A DNA stretch of 64,000 nucleotides from Microbacterium sp. SS28 (GCF_022761035.1 NZ_JAKWJP010000004.1:248001-312000); one strand, 5' to 3'; counted from the first letter of the stretch, positions 7,864-19,079 are shown. Numbers and translations: made by a program. Notes: generated by a model from the sequence alone, not told the origin.

Positions 7864-9416
7864 CGGCACTCGTCCCGCTCCTGACGACCCTCCCGCTGCT
7901 CGGTGCGGCGCTCGCGCTCATCGCGGGCCGCCACCGTCGCATCCAGGTCGGCGTCTCGATCGCGACGCTGAGCCTCGTCCTCGTGATCGCGGCGATCCTG
8001 CTGTACGTCGTCGACACGGGCGGCGTGCCGCTCGCCGTCTCGGTGGGCGGGTGGCCCGTCCCGTTCGGGATCGTGCTCTACGTCGACCGCCTCGCGGCGC
8101 TGCTCGTCGTCGTCTCGAGCATCGTGCTGCTCGCCGTCCTGCTCTTCTCGGTCAGTCAGGGCGCCGCAGACGGCGACGACGACACCCCCGTCTCGATCTT
8201 CCACCCGTCGTATCTGATCCTGGCGGCGGGCATCTTCACGGCCTTCATCGCGGGCGACCTGTTCAACCTCTACGTCGGGTTCGAGATCCTCCTCGTCGCG
8301 TCCTACGTGCTCATCACGCTCGGCTCGACGGAGTCCCGCATCCGCACGGGCGTGGTCTACATCGTCGTATCGCTCGTGTCGTCGATCCTGTTCCTCGCTG
8401 CGATCGCGATGATCTACGGCGCGCTCGGCACCGTCAACATGGCGCAGATCTCCGAGCGGATGACGCAGCTCCCGCCCGACACGCAGCTGCTGCTGCACCT
8501 CATGCTGCTGCTCGCGTTCAGCATCAAGGCCGCCGTCTTCCCGCTGTCGTTCTGGCTCCCGGACTCGTACCCGACGGCTCCCGCACCCGTCACGGCGGTC
8601 TTCGCGGGACTCCTCACGAAGGTCGGCGTCTACGCCCTCATCCGCACCGAGACGCAGCTGTTCGCCGAGAGCGACGTCAACATGCTCCTCATGATCGTGG
8701 CGCTCGCGACCATGATCGTGGGGGTTCTCGGCGCCGTCGCGCAGGCGGAGCTCAAACGCATCCTGTCGTTCACGCTTGTGAGCCACATCGGGTACATGGT
8801 CTTCGGGCTCGCGATCGCGACGCCCGCCGCGATCGGCGCGACGATCTACTACATGGTCCACCACATCGTGGTGCAGACGACGCTGTTCCTCGCGGTGGGC
8901 CTCGTCGAGCGCCGCGCCGGCAGCACGTCGATCCTGCGGGTCACGGGCCTCATGCGCGCGGCCCCCGTCATCGCGGTGCTCTACTTCATCCCCGCCATCA
9001 ACCTCGGGGGGCTTCCGCCGTTCTCGGGCTTCATCGGCAAGTTCGCGCTCTTCGACGCGGCGGCGAAGGTCGGCACGCCGATCATGCTCGTCCTCATCGT
9101 GGGCGGCATCGTGACGAGCCTGCTCACGCTCTACGCCCTCATGCGCGCGTGGAACCTGTCGTTCTGGCGCGAAGAGGAGGACTCGGCCGAGACCGAGTCG
9201 CGCATCTCGTACCTCGGCGCCGCGCCCGCCGCCGCCATCGAGACCGAGCGGCGCGTCATCCCGCGCGTGATGACGCTCGCGACGGCCGGCATGGTCGCCG
9301 TGACGGTCGCGCTCACGATCTTCGCGGGTCCGCTCTACGACATCTGCGAGCGGATCGGCGCCTCGCTGCTCGAGCCGGTCAGTCTCTCGCAGCTGCAGGA
9401 CGAGGTCGGGCAATGA
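7860..9416 (+). CDS. mrpD: Na+/H+ antiporter subunit MrpD
   Basis: A 518-aa NuoN/NuoM-like subunit with about 14 membrane helices. Recognisable blocks are the Glu in NLYVGFEILLVASYVLITLG, the Lys in IKAAVFPLSFWLPDSYPTAPAPVTA, and the second Lys/His region LKRILSFTLVSHIGYMVFG. These residues form the hydrophilic axis for proton movement in the family. It overlaps mrpC and mrpE by 4 bases on either side. It works with MrpA as one of the two proton-conducting modules of the complex. Confidence 0.95.
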   Translation: MTALVPLLTTLPLLGAALALIAGRHRRIQVGVSIATLSLVLVIAAILLYVVDTGGVPLAVSVGGWPVPFGIVLYVDRLAALLVVVSSIVLLAVLLFSVSQGAADGDDDTPVSIFHPSYLILAAGIFTAFIAGDLFNLYVGFEILLVASYVLITLGSTESRIRTGVVYIVVSLVSSILFLAAIAMIYGALGTVNMAQISERMTQLPPDTQLLLHLMLLLAFSIKAAVFPLSFWLPDSYPTAPAPVTAVFAGLLTKVGVYALIRTETQLFAESDVNMLLMIVALATMIVGVLGAVAQAELKRILSFTLVSHIGYMVFGLAIATPAAIGATIYYMVHHIVVQTTLFLAVGLVERRAGSTSILRVTGLMRAAPVIAVLYFIPAINLGGLPPFSGFIGKFALFDAAAKVGTPIMLVLIVGGIVTSLLTLYALMRAWNLSFWREEEDSAETESRISYLGAAPAAAIETERRVIPRVMTLATAGMVAVTVALTIFAGPLYDICERIGASLLEPVSLSQLQDEVGQ

Positions 9417-9991
9417 GCCCCGACTCGCGCGTCGGCGCGCGGCGGCTCGCGACCACGGTGTGGCGGCAGCTGCCGTTCGTCGTCTGGCTTGTCGCTCTCT
9501 GGATGCTGCTGTGGGGCCAGCTCACGGTCGTCTCCTTCGTCACAGGCGTCATCGCCGCCATCTTCGTGACCCGGGTTTTCCGGCTGCCGCCCGTCGAGCT
9601 GTCGGGGCGCGTGAGCCCGGGGTGGGGCATCCTCTTCCTGCTCGAGTTCTTCGTCGCGCTCGTGCAGGGATCGCTCACTGTCGCGTGGCAGGTCTTCGAC
9701 TTCCGCCGTCAACCCGGGGCGGCGATCATCGCGGTGCACCTGAGGATCGACGACGACCTCATCATGACCCACACGGCGGTCACGGCATCCCTCATCCCCG
9801 GATCCCTCATCGTCGACGCGGACCGCGATCGGCGCATCCTGTATCTGCACGTCATCGGCGTGCGCGACGACCGGGACGTCGAGCGGCAGCGCGCGAGCGT
9901 TCTGCACTGGGAGGCTCGCATCGTCCGGGCCGTGGGATCGCGCGCGCAGGTCGAGCGGATCGCCGCCGCCGAGCGGGGTGGTGCCTCGTGA
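9413..9991 (+). CDS. mrpE: Na+/H+ antiporter subunit MrpE
   Basis: A 192-aa MrpE subunit. Two closely spaced membrane helices (residues about 20-60) precede the conserved soluble part with FQ/VAWQVFDFRRQPGAAI and DDDLIMTHTAVTASLIPGSLIVDAD. The phrase TLTPGTLxVD of the family is represented here by SLIPGSLIVD. Start ATG overlaps the mrpD stop (ATGA) and its stop overlaps the mrpF GTG. MrpE is specific to Mrp antiporters and has no complex I homologue; it is needed for assembly of the full complex. Confidence 0.93.
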   Translation: MSPDSRVGARRLATTVWRQLPFVVWLVALWMLLWGQLTVVSFVTGVIAAIFVTRVFRLPPVELSGRVSPGWGILFLLEFFVALVQGSLTVAWQVFDFRRQPGAAIIAVHLRIDDDLIMTHTAVTASLIPGSLIVDADRDRRILYLHVIGVRDDRDVERQRASVLHWEARIVRAVGSRAQVERIAAAERGGAS

Positions 9992-10260
9992 CGAGCATCC
10001 TCATCGGCGTCATCGCAGTCATCTTCGCGGCCTCGGCGCTGCTGACCCTGTGGCGGATCGTCAAGGGACCGTCGATCCTCGACCGCGCCGTCGCCGCCGA
10101 CGTGCTGCTGACCCTCGTCATGTGCGCGCTCGGAGCCGAGATGGCGATCAATCACCACACGCGCACCCTCCCCGTGCTGCTCATCATCGCGGCCGTCGGA
10201 GTGTTCGGGTCGATCTCGATCGCGCGGTGGGTCGCCCGCCGGGACGGAGACGAGTCATGA
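9988..10260 (+). CDS. mrpF: Na+/H+ antiporter subunit MrpF
   Basis: A 90-aa protein with three membrane helices. The conserved MrpF signature RIVKGPSILDRAVAADVL (residues about 24-41) is present, including the Asp in the second helix that has been linked to Na+ and bile-salt efflux in Bacillus MrpF. The start is GTG, overlapping the mrpE stop as GTGA. The stop overlaps the mrpG ATG, continuing the fully coupled operon. Confidence 0.93.
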   Translation: MTSILIGVIAVIFAASALLTLWRIVKGPSILDRAVAADVLLTLVMCALGAEMAINHHTRTLPVLLIIAAVGVFGSISIARWVARRDGDES

Positions 10261-10613
10261 CCGAAGTCATCGACGTCATCGCGCTCGTGCTGATCCTGCT
10301 CGGCGCGATCCTGTGCCTGAGCGCAGCGGTCGGGCTGCTGCGCTTCCGCGACGTGCCGACGCGGCTGCACGCCGCGACGAAGCCGCAGGTGCTCGGCATG
10401 GTGCTCATCAGCCTCGCGATCGCGCTCTCGCTGCGGTCGTGGCCCGTCGTGGCGTTCCTCGTGCCGGTCGTGCTCATCCAGTTCGCGACGGCACCGCTGT
10501 CGGCGCACATGGTCGGCCGGCAGGCCTATCGCAACGGCACGATCGCACGGCATTCGCTCCACGTCGACGAGCTCGCCGAGCAGACCGAGACCCCGCCGGC
10601 CGCGGGCGGCTGA
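10257..10613 (+). CDS. mrpG: Na+/H+ antiporter subunit MrpG
   Basis: A 118-aa protein with three membrane helices and the MrpG signature VGLLRFRDVPTRLHAATKPQ (residues about 22-41). It is the last gene of the mrpA(B)CDEFG operon and ends 115 bases before the convergent penicillin-acylase gene; a 15-bp inverted repeat at 10655-10701 separates the two. Together these genes encode all seven canonical Mrp activities. Confidence 0.93.
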   Translation: MTEVIDVIALVLILLGAILCLSAAVGLLRFRDVPTRLHAATKPQVLGMVLISLAIALSLRSWPVVAFLVPVVLIQFATAPLSAHMVGRQAYRNGTIARHSLHVDELAEQTETPPAAGG

Positions 10614-10654
10614 GCCGCGGCATCCGTCCTCGGGCCTTCCACACCGCGTTGAGG

Positions 10655-10701
10655 CCGCACGAACGGCGGATCGCCGGCCGCTCGCGCCGCCGTTCGTGCG
10701 G
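10655..10701. terminator. Bidirectional terminator-like hairpin between mrpG and acylase gene
   Basis: Perfect 15-bp arms (CCGCACGAACGGCGG at 10655-10669 and its complement at 10687-10701) enclose a 17-nt loop that contains a further GCCGGC palindrome. It lies between two convergent genes, so it can stop transcription from both sides. There is no clear U-run, as is common in actinobacteria. Confidence 0.65.
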
Positions 10702-10724
10702 TCTGGGCCGGTTCTCGGAGAGCG
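10697..10724. repeat. 28-bp dispersed intergenic motif, copy 1
   Basis: This segment (TGCGGTCT, G, GGCCGGTTCTCG, then GAGAGCG) matches 52779-52806 at 25 of 28 positions. Both copies are intergenic, and this one overlaps the right arm of the terminator hairpin. It may be a relic of a small dispersed actinobacterial repeat. Confidence 0.4.
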
Positions 10725-10727
10725 GGC

Positions 10728-13340
10728 TCAGGATGCCGGGACGAGCGTCAGGGTATCCGTCGCTGCGGCGGCCACGGCGTCGGGCGAGAACGCCCACGGC
10801 GTCAGCTGGGCCTGCTGCCACGCCGACGTCTGGTCGGTGTAGTCGGCGTGGAAGGCGTGCCCGCTCGCTCCCGTCAGATGGTTCCACCCGGACGCGTCGA
10901 AGTCGGCGAGGTCGACGACCATGCGCATCGAGGGCACCGTGACCGTCTCGAAGCCCTCGCCGAGGGTCCATCCCGTCGCGTCGACGACGGATCCGCCGCC
11001 GCCCACGGCGTACGGCCCGCGGTTGAAGAGCCACTCGATCGGCTTCACGCCGGACTCGCCGAACGTGCCGTTCGTGAGTGTCAGGGCGTGCAGGTCGCCC
11101 CAGTTCCAGCGGTCCGGGCGGTCGCCCTGCAGCTTCGCGAGCCGCTTGTAGGCGCCTTCAGCGGTGCGCTCGAGCATCTCCTGCTGCCCCGAGACGTCCA
11201 GCCCCGTGTTGTCCCACCACGGCGAGTCGGGGTTCTCGAGGAGGCCGCCGACGACGAGGAAGAGCCGGCCCTGGCCCGCGAGCGGCGCCGCCGCCTCGCG
11301 CCCCCGCACGAAGAGGTTCTGCACGAGCTCGTCCCACAGCACGTTCGCGTACGCGGCGGCCGCCGAGTCGCCCGCGTTCTGCGCGTCCCACGTACGCAGC
11401 AGGTCGATCGCGGCATCCACGTCGGCCTCGCCGGTCTCGAAGCCGTCGTACGCGGCGGCGAGCCGGATGCCCATCCAGAACTGCTGGTCGGACTGGATGT
11501 CGCGCATGTCGTCGGCGGTCAGCTTGTGCTTCGCTGCCTTGCGCTCGATGAGCTCGCCGATGCGGGCGGCGCGCCAGCCGTAGTCCCAGTCGTTCGTGAG
11601 GAAGTACGGGTACTCGGGTCCGACTATCGCGTTGTTCGCCGTGACGATGTACCCCTCGTCGGGGTTGAAGGCGACCGGGAGCTCGGCGAACGGGATGTAG
11701 CCCGTCCAGTCGTAGGTCGAGTCCCAGCCCGGCTGCGGCAGTGAGCCGTCGCCCGCCCCGCGGATCGGCAGGCGTCCCGGCGTCTGGTAGCCGATGTTGC
11801 CCGACGTGTCGGCGTAGATGAGGTTCTGGGCGGGCACGTCGAAGAGCGCGGCAGCGGCGCGGAAGCCCGTGAAGTCCTGCGCGAGGCCCATATCGAAGAT
11901 GGCGGATGCCGCCGTCCCGGGCTGCAGCGCCGTCCACTGCAGGCTCACGGCGTACTCGCCGGCCGGCGGGTCGGCGGGAGTCACGACGATCCCGCCGGTC
12001 CCCGTGTACGGATCGGCGGCCATCGCGGTGAAGTCCGGCGTGAGGCCCGAGAGAATCGGCCCGTGCACCGTCGAGCGGATCTCGAGCTCGACGGGGTCGC
12101 CGCCCGCGACCGCGATCGTCTCGGTGCGCACGTCGAGGGGCTGGAGGACGCCGTCGCGCCAGTACTCGTCGCCCTCGACCTTCTCGATGTAGAGGTCGGT
12201 GACGTCGGTCGTGAGGTTCGTGAACCCCCACGCGATGTGAGCGTTGTGGCCGATCACGACGCCCGGCAGTCCCGAGAAGCCGAACCCGGCGACGTCGAAG
12301 GGGCACGCCTCGCTGACTGTCGCGCAGCGCAGCCCGATCTGGTGCCACACGCTCGGCATGTCGGCGCCGAGGTGGGGGTCGTTCGCGAGGAGCGGCATCC
12401 CGGACTCCGTGAGAGCACCCGAGACGACCCACGAGTTGGAGCCGATGCCCTCTCCGACGTCTCCGACGAGCGCCGACACTGCTTCGACGACGCCCTCGAC
12501 CTCCTGCCACTGCACCGACGCCGTCACGGCTCGGGGAGCGGCATCCGTGTGCTCGATCATGCCGACGGGCGCGATCGCACCGTCCACCGGCGTGATCTTC
12601 GGCACGATGACGGGATTGAGGTCGAACGGATATGAGGGGTACAGCTCGGCGATCTGCTCGGGCGTGAAGTCGGGCGCCATGAGCGCGCGTTCGGTCTCGG
12701 TCTCGATGTTGCCGCGGAGGTCCCAGGCCATCGCCTTGAGCCATGCGACGGAGTCGGCGGGTGTCCACGGCTCGATCTCGTAGTCGGGGTTCTGCAGTCC
12801 CAGCACGGCGTACTCGAGCGAGACCGCTGAGCCGTCGTGGTCGGCGAGGTAGGCGTTGACGCCCTCCGCGTACGCGTCGTAGTAGCCGCGCACGGTCTCG
12901 TCGAGAGCCTCGACCTCCTGCTCGGCCACGTCGTGCCAGCCGAGCGTCCGCAGGAACTTGTCCGTCGCGAGCTGGGACTCGCCGAACAGCTCCGAGACGC
13001 GACCCGCCGTCACGTGACGGCGGAAGTCCATCTCCCAGAAGCGGTCCTGCGCGTGCACGAAGCCCTGCGCATAGAAGAGGTCGTGCGTCGTCTCGGCGGT
13101 GATGACCGGGATGCCGAGCGCATCGCGCTGCACCGTGACCTCGTTCTCGAGACCCGCGAGGGCGACCTCTCCCGACAGCTGCGGGAACGACCGCTGGATC
13201 GTCCAGGCGACGGCGCCGACCGCCACGAGCGCGATGACGACGATGCCCGCGAGGATCGCGTACGCGATCAGCCCCATCGTGCGCGCGCGGGAGCGCTTTC
13301 GCGGCGAGACGGGGACGGGCCCCGTGGCGGTCTTCGACAT
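10728..13340 (-). CDS. Penicillin acylase family protein (Ntn hydrolase)
   Basis: An 870-aa precursor of the penicillin/AHL amidase family. An N-terminal membrane anchor (residues about 22-48) follows a basic tail, so the enzyme is probably exported and tethered. The alpha-chain shows the HDLFYAQGFVHAQDRFWEMD block (about 86-105). The autocatalytic site is GSNSWVVSG with the nucleophile Ser301 that becomes the N-terminus of the beta-chain, followed by LLANDPHLG. Asn in the beta-chain (VTANNAI) fits the oxyanion residue. Family members cleave amides such as penicillin G, acyl-homoserine lactones or cyclic lipopeptides; the substrate here is unknown. GAAGGA lies 7 bases before the ATG. Confidence 0.9.
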   Translation of the reverse strand: MSKTATGPVPVSPRKRSRARTMGLIAYAILAGIVVIALVAVGAVAWTIQRSFPQLSGEVALAGLENEVTVQRDALGIPVITAETTHDLFYAQGFVHAQDRFWEMDFRRHVTAGRVSELFGESQLATDKFLRTLGWHDVAEQEVEALDETVRGYYDAYAEGVNAYLADHDGSAVSLEYAVLGLQNPDYEIEPWTPADSVAWLKAMAWDLRGNIETETERALMAPDFTPEQIAELYPSYPFDLNPVIVPKITPVDGAIAPVGMIEHTDAAPRAVTASVQWQEVEGVVEAVSALVGDVGEGIGSNSWVVSGALTESGMPLLANDPHLGADMPSVWHQIGLRCATVSEACPFDVAGFGFSGLPGVVIGHNAHIAWGFTNLTTDVTDLYIEKVEGDEYWRDGVLQPLDVRTETIAVAGGDPVELEIRSTVHGPILSGLTPDFTAMAADPYTGTGGIVVTPADPPAGEYAVSLQWTALQPGTAASAIFDMGLAQDFTGFRAAAALFDVPAQNLIYADTSGNIGYQTPGRLPIRGAGDGSLPQPGWDSTYDWTGYIPFAELPVAFNPDEGYIVTANNAIVGPEYPYFLTNDWDYGWRAARIGELIERKAAKHKLTADDMRDIQSDQQFWMGIRLAAAYDGFETGEADVDAAIDLLRTWDAQNAGDSAAAAYANVLWDELVQNLFVRGREAAAPLAGQGRLFLVVGGLLENPDSPWWDNTGLDVSGQQEMLERTAEGAYKRLAKLQGDRPDRWNWGDLHALTLTNGTFGESGVKPIEWLFNRGPYAVGGGGSVVDATGWTLGEGFETVTVPSMRMVVDLADFDASGWNHLTGASGHAFHADYTDQTSAWQQAQLTPWAFSPDAVAAAATDTLTLVPAS

Positions 13341-13387
13341 TGAAGTGTCCTTCGGCGTGACGCATGCCGAGACGGCGTCTCACGCGA

Positions 13388-13419
13388 CGCGACCCGGGGT
13401 TCCACGCTCTCGGGTCGCG
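13388..13419 (-). terminator. Hairpin downstream of the YhgE/Pip gene
   Basis: Inverted repeat CGCGACCCG (13388-13396) and CGGGTCGCG (13411-13419) with a 14-nt loop, 51 bases past the stop of the minus-strand YhgE/Pip gene and 47 bases upstream of the acylase start. It is placed to insulate the acylase gene from readthrough. Confidence 0.5.
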
Positions 13420-13469
13420 CAGGCACCGTGGGAAATCGTATCCCGCCGCTCGCGCAACGGTGAACCTCG

Positions 13470-15287
13470 TCAGCCGATGAGGCTCGGCTGCAGGTCGCGG
13501 AGCGTGCGGAAGTGCGTCATCCGGGTGACCCCGAGCGCTGCGATCGCAAGCGCCGCCAGCATCCATCCGACCAGCACGAGCACGTCCATGCCCGCCCGCT
13601 CGAACGCGCCGCCGTACATCAGCTGGCGCATGGCGTCGACGACGTAGCCCATCGGCAGGACATGGTGCAGCGAGCTCAGGGGCTCCGGCAGCGTCTGCCA
13701 CGGGAACGTCCCGCCCGCCGTCACGAGCTGCACGACCATCAGGACGAGCCCCAGGAACTGCCCGACCGAGCCGAGCCACACGTTGAGCGCGAGGATCACC
13801 GCCGCGTACGTGAACGAGGCGAGCACCATGACCCCGAGAGTGCCGAGCGGGTTGGCGAACGAGAAGCCGAGCGCGACGGCGAGCACGCCGAACAGCGCGA
13901 TCATCTGGATGCCGCCGAGAAGGGCCGGCGTGAGCCATCCCGCCGCCGTGACCCGGATCGGCGAGTGCAGTGCCGTCACGGCGCGCCGCGAGACCGGCTT
14001 GACGATGAGGAACAGCGCGTAGATGCCGATCCACCCCGCGAGGGCGGCGAAGAACGGCGCGAGGCCCGCTCCGTAGTCCCCCGCGGCCGTGAGCTCGTCG
14101 GACGCGACCGCGACGGGGTCGGCGATCGTCTGCGCCTGTCGCTCGCGCTGATCCGCCGTCGAATCCGGGATGCCGTCGACCCCCGTCTGCAGCCCGTCAC
14201 GCAGCTGCGCCGTGCCGTCGGCGAGGGTGCCGAGGCCGTCGGCGAGCGTCGCGACGCCGCCGCTCAGCTGCGCGGAGCCGTTCGCGGCGGAGTCGGCGCC
14301 GGACGCGACCTGCCCGGCGCCCGCGGCGACCTGCGCCGCGCCCGAGGCGAGCGCGTCGACGCGTCCGACCGCCGACTGGACGGTGTCGTTGCCCTGCCGG
14401 AGGTCGGCCGCGAGCGGATCGAGCTGGGCGAGCACGGCGTCGATGTCGGTCTGGTCGAGACCCTGGTCGGCGAGGGCCGCCGCGATGTCGGCGCGTGCCC
14501 GCGGCAGCGCGTCGGTCGCGCTCTGGACCGCCGTGCCGGCACGGTCGGCGTAGCCCGCGATCGTCTGCGTGCCCGCTGCGACCTGCTGCGCTCCGGACGC
14601 GACGTCGTGGGCGCCGGCGGCAAGCGTCGCCGTGCCGTCGGCGAGCCGTCCCGCGCCGCTCTGCAGCTGCGCGGCGCCGTCGACGGCCTGCACCGCGCCG
14701 TCCGCGAGCTGGGACGCCCCGTCGACGGCGGTGCCGAGCTGCACGCGCACGTCGGCGAGGCCGTCGAGCAGCCGGCCCGCGGCCTGCTCGCCGACGAGCC
14801 GCGCGACCGAGGCGCGGATCTTCTCCACCGCCTGCGCGCCGATCGTGGAGGCGAGATAGTTGTTCGCGTCGCTCGTCTCGAGGCGGATCGTGGCTTGCCG
14901 TGGGTCGTCACCGGCGGCCGAGGCCAGGGCGTCCGAGAAGTCCGCTGGGATGACGACGGCGAAGTCGACGGTCCCGGCCTCGAGCGCGTCCTGTGCCGCG
15001 GCGGTCGACATCGGCCGCCAGTCGAAGGCGGCACCGTCGAGCAGTTCGTCCGCGATCTGCTTGCCGTAGTCGGCGGCCGGCTCGTCACCGGATGCCGCGA
15101 CTCCCGTGTCGGCTTCGACGAGCGCGACCGGGATCCGGTCGAAGCTCGCGTAGGGATCCTGATTGGCCCACAGGTAGAGCCCGCCGTACAGGACGGGCAC
15201 GAGCACGAGGGCGACGAGCGCGATGACCGACATGCGCGTGGAGGTCAGGCGGCGCAGTTCGGCCGCGATCATGGCGGGGATCTTCAC
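13470..15287 (-). CDS. YhgE/Pip domain membrane protein (ABC-2-type exporter family)
   Basis: A 605-aa protein of the YhgE/Pip family, related to phage infection protein and to ESX-associated exporters. One N-terminal membrane helix (about residues 17-37, VIALVALVLVPVLYGGLYLW) carries the conserved ANQDPYASFDRIPVALV that follows it. A long extracellular region has many heptad-like repeats of the form GAxQLxxGAxxL (about 200-400), and five or six membrane helices close the protein (FFAALAGWIGIYALFL onward). The GTG start overlaps the stop of the ABC-like gene (GTGA). It probably moves a hydrophobic or envelope substrate with the upstream ATPase-like partner and is controlled by the TetR gene of the same operon. 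Confidence 0.87.
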   Translation of the reverse strand: MKIPAMIAAELRRLTSTRMSVIALVALVLVPVLYGGLYLWANQDPYASFDRIPVALVEADTGVAASGDEPAADYGKQIADELLDGAAFDWRPMSTAAAQDALEAGTVDFAVVIPADFSDALASAAGDDPRQATIRLETSDANNYLASTIGAQAVEKIRASVARLVGEQAAGRLLDGLADVRVQLGTAVDGASQLADGAVQAVDGAAQLQSGAGRLADGTATLAAGAHDVASGAQQVAAGTQTIAGYADRAGTAVQSATDALPRARADIAAALADQGLDQTDIDAVLAQLDPLAADLRQGNDTVQSAVGRVDALASGAAQVAAGAGQVASGADSAANGSAQLSGGVATLADGLGTLADGTAQLRDGLQTGVDGIPDSTADQRERQAQTIADPVAVASDELTAAGDYGAGLAPFFAALAGWIGIYALFLIVKPVSRRAVTALHSPIRVTAAGWLTPALLGGIQMIALFGVLAVALGFSFANPLGTLGVMVLASFTYAAVILALNVWLGSVGQFLGLVLMVVQLVTAGGTFPWQTLPEPLSSLHHVLPMGYVVDAMRQLMYGGAFERAGMDVLVLVGWMLAALAIAALGVTRMTHFRTLRDLQPSLIG

Positions 15288-15979
15288 GACCGGCCCCCAC
15301 GCGCCGCGAGGGCGCCGGTCGCCCGCACGCGACTGCGGCTCGCGCCGGAGCGGGTCGCGCGGGCGCGCTGGGCAGGCGCCTTCGAGTGCGGCTGGGCCGC
15401 GAGGACGATCGCCGAAGCGTGCCCCGCGACGACGAGCACGGCGTACCCGCGCGCCGCGAACTCCTGCGCGAGCTGCCACCACTCGCGCGGGTCGCCCCCG
15501 TGGCGATCGGGCGAGACGAGGACGAGACCCTCGACGCCCTCGCGCAGGACGGCGAGCTCGAGGAGCAGCCGCACCCGCCGGGCAGGGTCCACATCGGCGA
15601 TCGGGATGCGCGCGAGGTCGCGCGCGTCGAGCTGCTCGAGCCACCGCAGCGCGGAGCGCGGGTCGGAGCGCCGGCCCGAGAACATGAGCTCCTCCGCGAC
15701 GATGCCCGCGACGGCGACGTCCGGCGCGGGATCCGAGACGTCCGGCGCGTCCACGAGCGCGACGCGGCGGCGGATTGCCGCGGCATCCACTTCGCCGTCG
15801 ATCAGCACCGTGCCGGTATCCGGGCGCATGCGCCCCGCGGCGATGAGCCCGAGGATCGTCGGGCGCTGCTCTGTCTCGGCGATCGCGAGCCGGGCGCTGC
15901 CGGATGCGAAGGCGAGGCTCGTCTCGGGCAGCGCGATGCCCTTGCGTCCCTTCGAGACGCCCGTTGCTTCGACGCGCAT
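15284..15979 (-). CDS. Degenerate ABC-type ATPase-like protein lacking Walker A
   Basis: A 231-aa protein with the outline of an ABC nucleotide-binding domain: an opening beta-strand set (MRVEATGVSKGRKG), a TGTVLIDGEV strand typical of the segment after Walker A, a Walker B-like strand (EGLVLVSPDRH) and an H-loop-like GHAS. Where GxxGxGKS/T should stand it reads AETEQRPTIL, with no Gly-Lys-Thr. The signature LSGGQ is replaced by DVDPARRVRLLL. It therefore probably cannot hydrolyse ATP in the normal way. Start ATG overlaps the tetR stop by one base and the stop overlaps the YhgE/Pip start. It may be a structural or regulatory partner of that exporter. Confidence 0.7.
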   Translation of the reverse strand: MRVEATGVSKGRKGIALPETSLAFASGSARLAIAETEQRPTILGLIAAGRMRPDTGTVLIDGEVDAAAIRRRVALVDAPDVSDPAPDVAVAGIVAEELMFSGRRSDPRSALRWLEQLDARDLARIPIADVDPARRVRLLLELAVLREGVEGLVLVSPDRHGGDPREWWQLAQEFAARGYAVLVVAGHASAIVLAAQPHSKAPAQRARATRSGASRSRVRATGALAARGGRS

Positions 15980-16605
15980 CAGGCCTCCTCGAGCAGCGAG
16001 GGATGCGTGGCGAACAGCGCGGCCGACTCGGTCCACGACAGTCCCGCGATACTCAGCACGGCGCGGACGGCGAGCGACCGCGCCTCGGTCGAGGTCGCGT
16101 CCATGCGCGTGATGACGGCGCGCGCGGTCTCTTCGATGAGCCGCGCGAGCGTCGGTGCGACGACATCGGTGCGCAGCGAGCCGTCCGCCTGTCCCGTCGC
16201 CACGATCGCGGCGACCCGGCGGCGCACGGGCGCGAGGGCGTCGGCGGTCTCCTGCACGTGGACTTCGTCGAGGGCGATGGATGCCGCGACCTGCACGTGC
16301 GCGGCCTCGCGCCACAGCAGCGATGCGAGCCGTGCGAGCGCGACGCGGGGATCCGGGTCGTCGATGCGCAGGGCGATGTCGTTGAAGCGCTGTGCGCCGA
16401 CCGCGATGACCTCGCGGACGAGGGCGTCGCGGTCGTCGAAGTGCCCGTACAGCGCCCGCCGCGAGAGTCCCGCCGAGCGGGCGATCGCGTCGACCGAGGC
16501 GTGCGGGTCGCGCGCGATGAGCTCGGTCGCCGAAGCGAGGATGTCGGCGCGATTCTCTCGCGCGTCCCGTCGCGGGCGTCGCTCGGCTGGGGTCGGTGTG
16601 CTCAC
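15979..16605 (-). CDS. TetR/AcrR-family regulator
   Basis: A 208-aa TetR repressor. The HTH lies at about residues 20-65: ADILASATELIARDPHASVDAIARSAGLSRRALYGHFDDRDAL. The C-terminal ligand domain is all-helical and unrelated to well-known subfamilies. The start is GTG at 16605, seven bases after the -10-like TACCCT (16618-16613), so the mRNA is likely leaderless. A 26-bp inverted repeat covers the promoter. It heads a three-gene operon with the ABC-like protein and the YhgE/Pip exporter, and most likely represses its own operon until the exported compound or a related signal binds. Confidence 0.9.
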   Translation of the reverse strand: MSTPTPAERRPRRDARENRADILASATELIARDPHASVDAIARSAGLSRRALYGHFDDRDALVREVIAVGAQRFNDIALRIDDPDPRVALARLASLLWREAAHVQVAASIALDEVHVQETADALAPVRRRVAAIVATGQADGSLRTDVVAPTLARLIEETARAVITRMDATSTEARSLAVRAVLSIAGLSWTESAALFATHPSLLEEA

Positions 16606-16612
16606 CTACCCC

Positions 16613-16645
16613 AGGGTACTAACTTGCACACTACTGTGCAAGTTA
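16613..16645 (-). promoter_or_regulatory. TetR operator and leaderless promoter
   Basis: Perfect inverted repeat TAACTTGCACA (16620-16630), 4-bp spacer CTAC, TGTGCAAGTTA (16635-16645). On the minus strand TTGCAC (16641-16636) and TACCCT (16618-16613) are spaced 17 bp and form a promoter, with GTG seven bases later. The -35 element lies within the palindrome, so TetR binding would exclude RNA polymerase. The sequence is AT-richer than its surroundings. Confidence 0.8.
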
Positions 16646-16652
16646 ACGAAAC

Positions 16653-18915
<2,263 letters not shown>

Positions 18916-19059
18916 TTCGAGACGACCCTTCGTTGTGGCTTCGGGTTGTCTCCCCCGCGATCAGGATCCTCGCCAGGGTGCCTCAGGCGGTGAAACTCCG
19001 TGTCACGGCGCGCTCCTCCGCGGGGCGCGATGAAGCGTTCTTGTACTCAGCCGACAAAC

Positions 19060-19079
19060 TGTCCCCCGAAGGGTGGACA
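19060..19079 (-). terminator. Rho-independent-type terminator after the second Pr6Pr gene
   Basis: On the minus strand a stem TGTCC-A-CCC / GGG-GGACA with loop TTC is followed by GTTTGT. It lies about 40 bases past the stop of the gene at 19118-19864. The rest of 18916-19117 holds no gene that I can support. Confidence 0.6.

Noticed and set aside
10728..13340. Calling the acylase a beta-lactam acylase or a quorum-quenching AHL acylase
   Set aside because: Family motifs are clear, but nothing in sequence or context sets the substrate.
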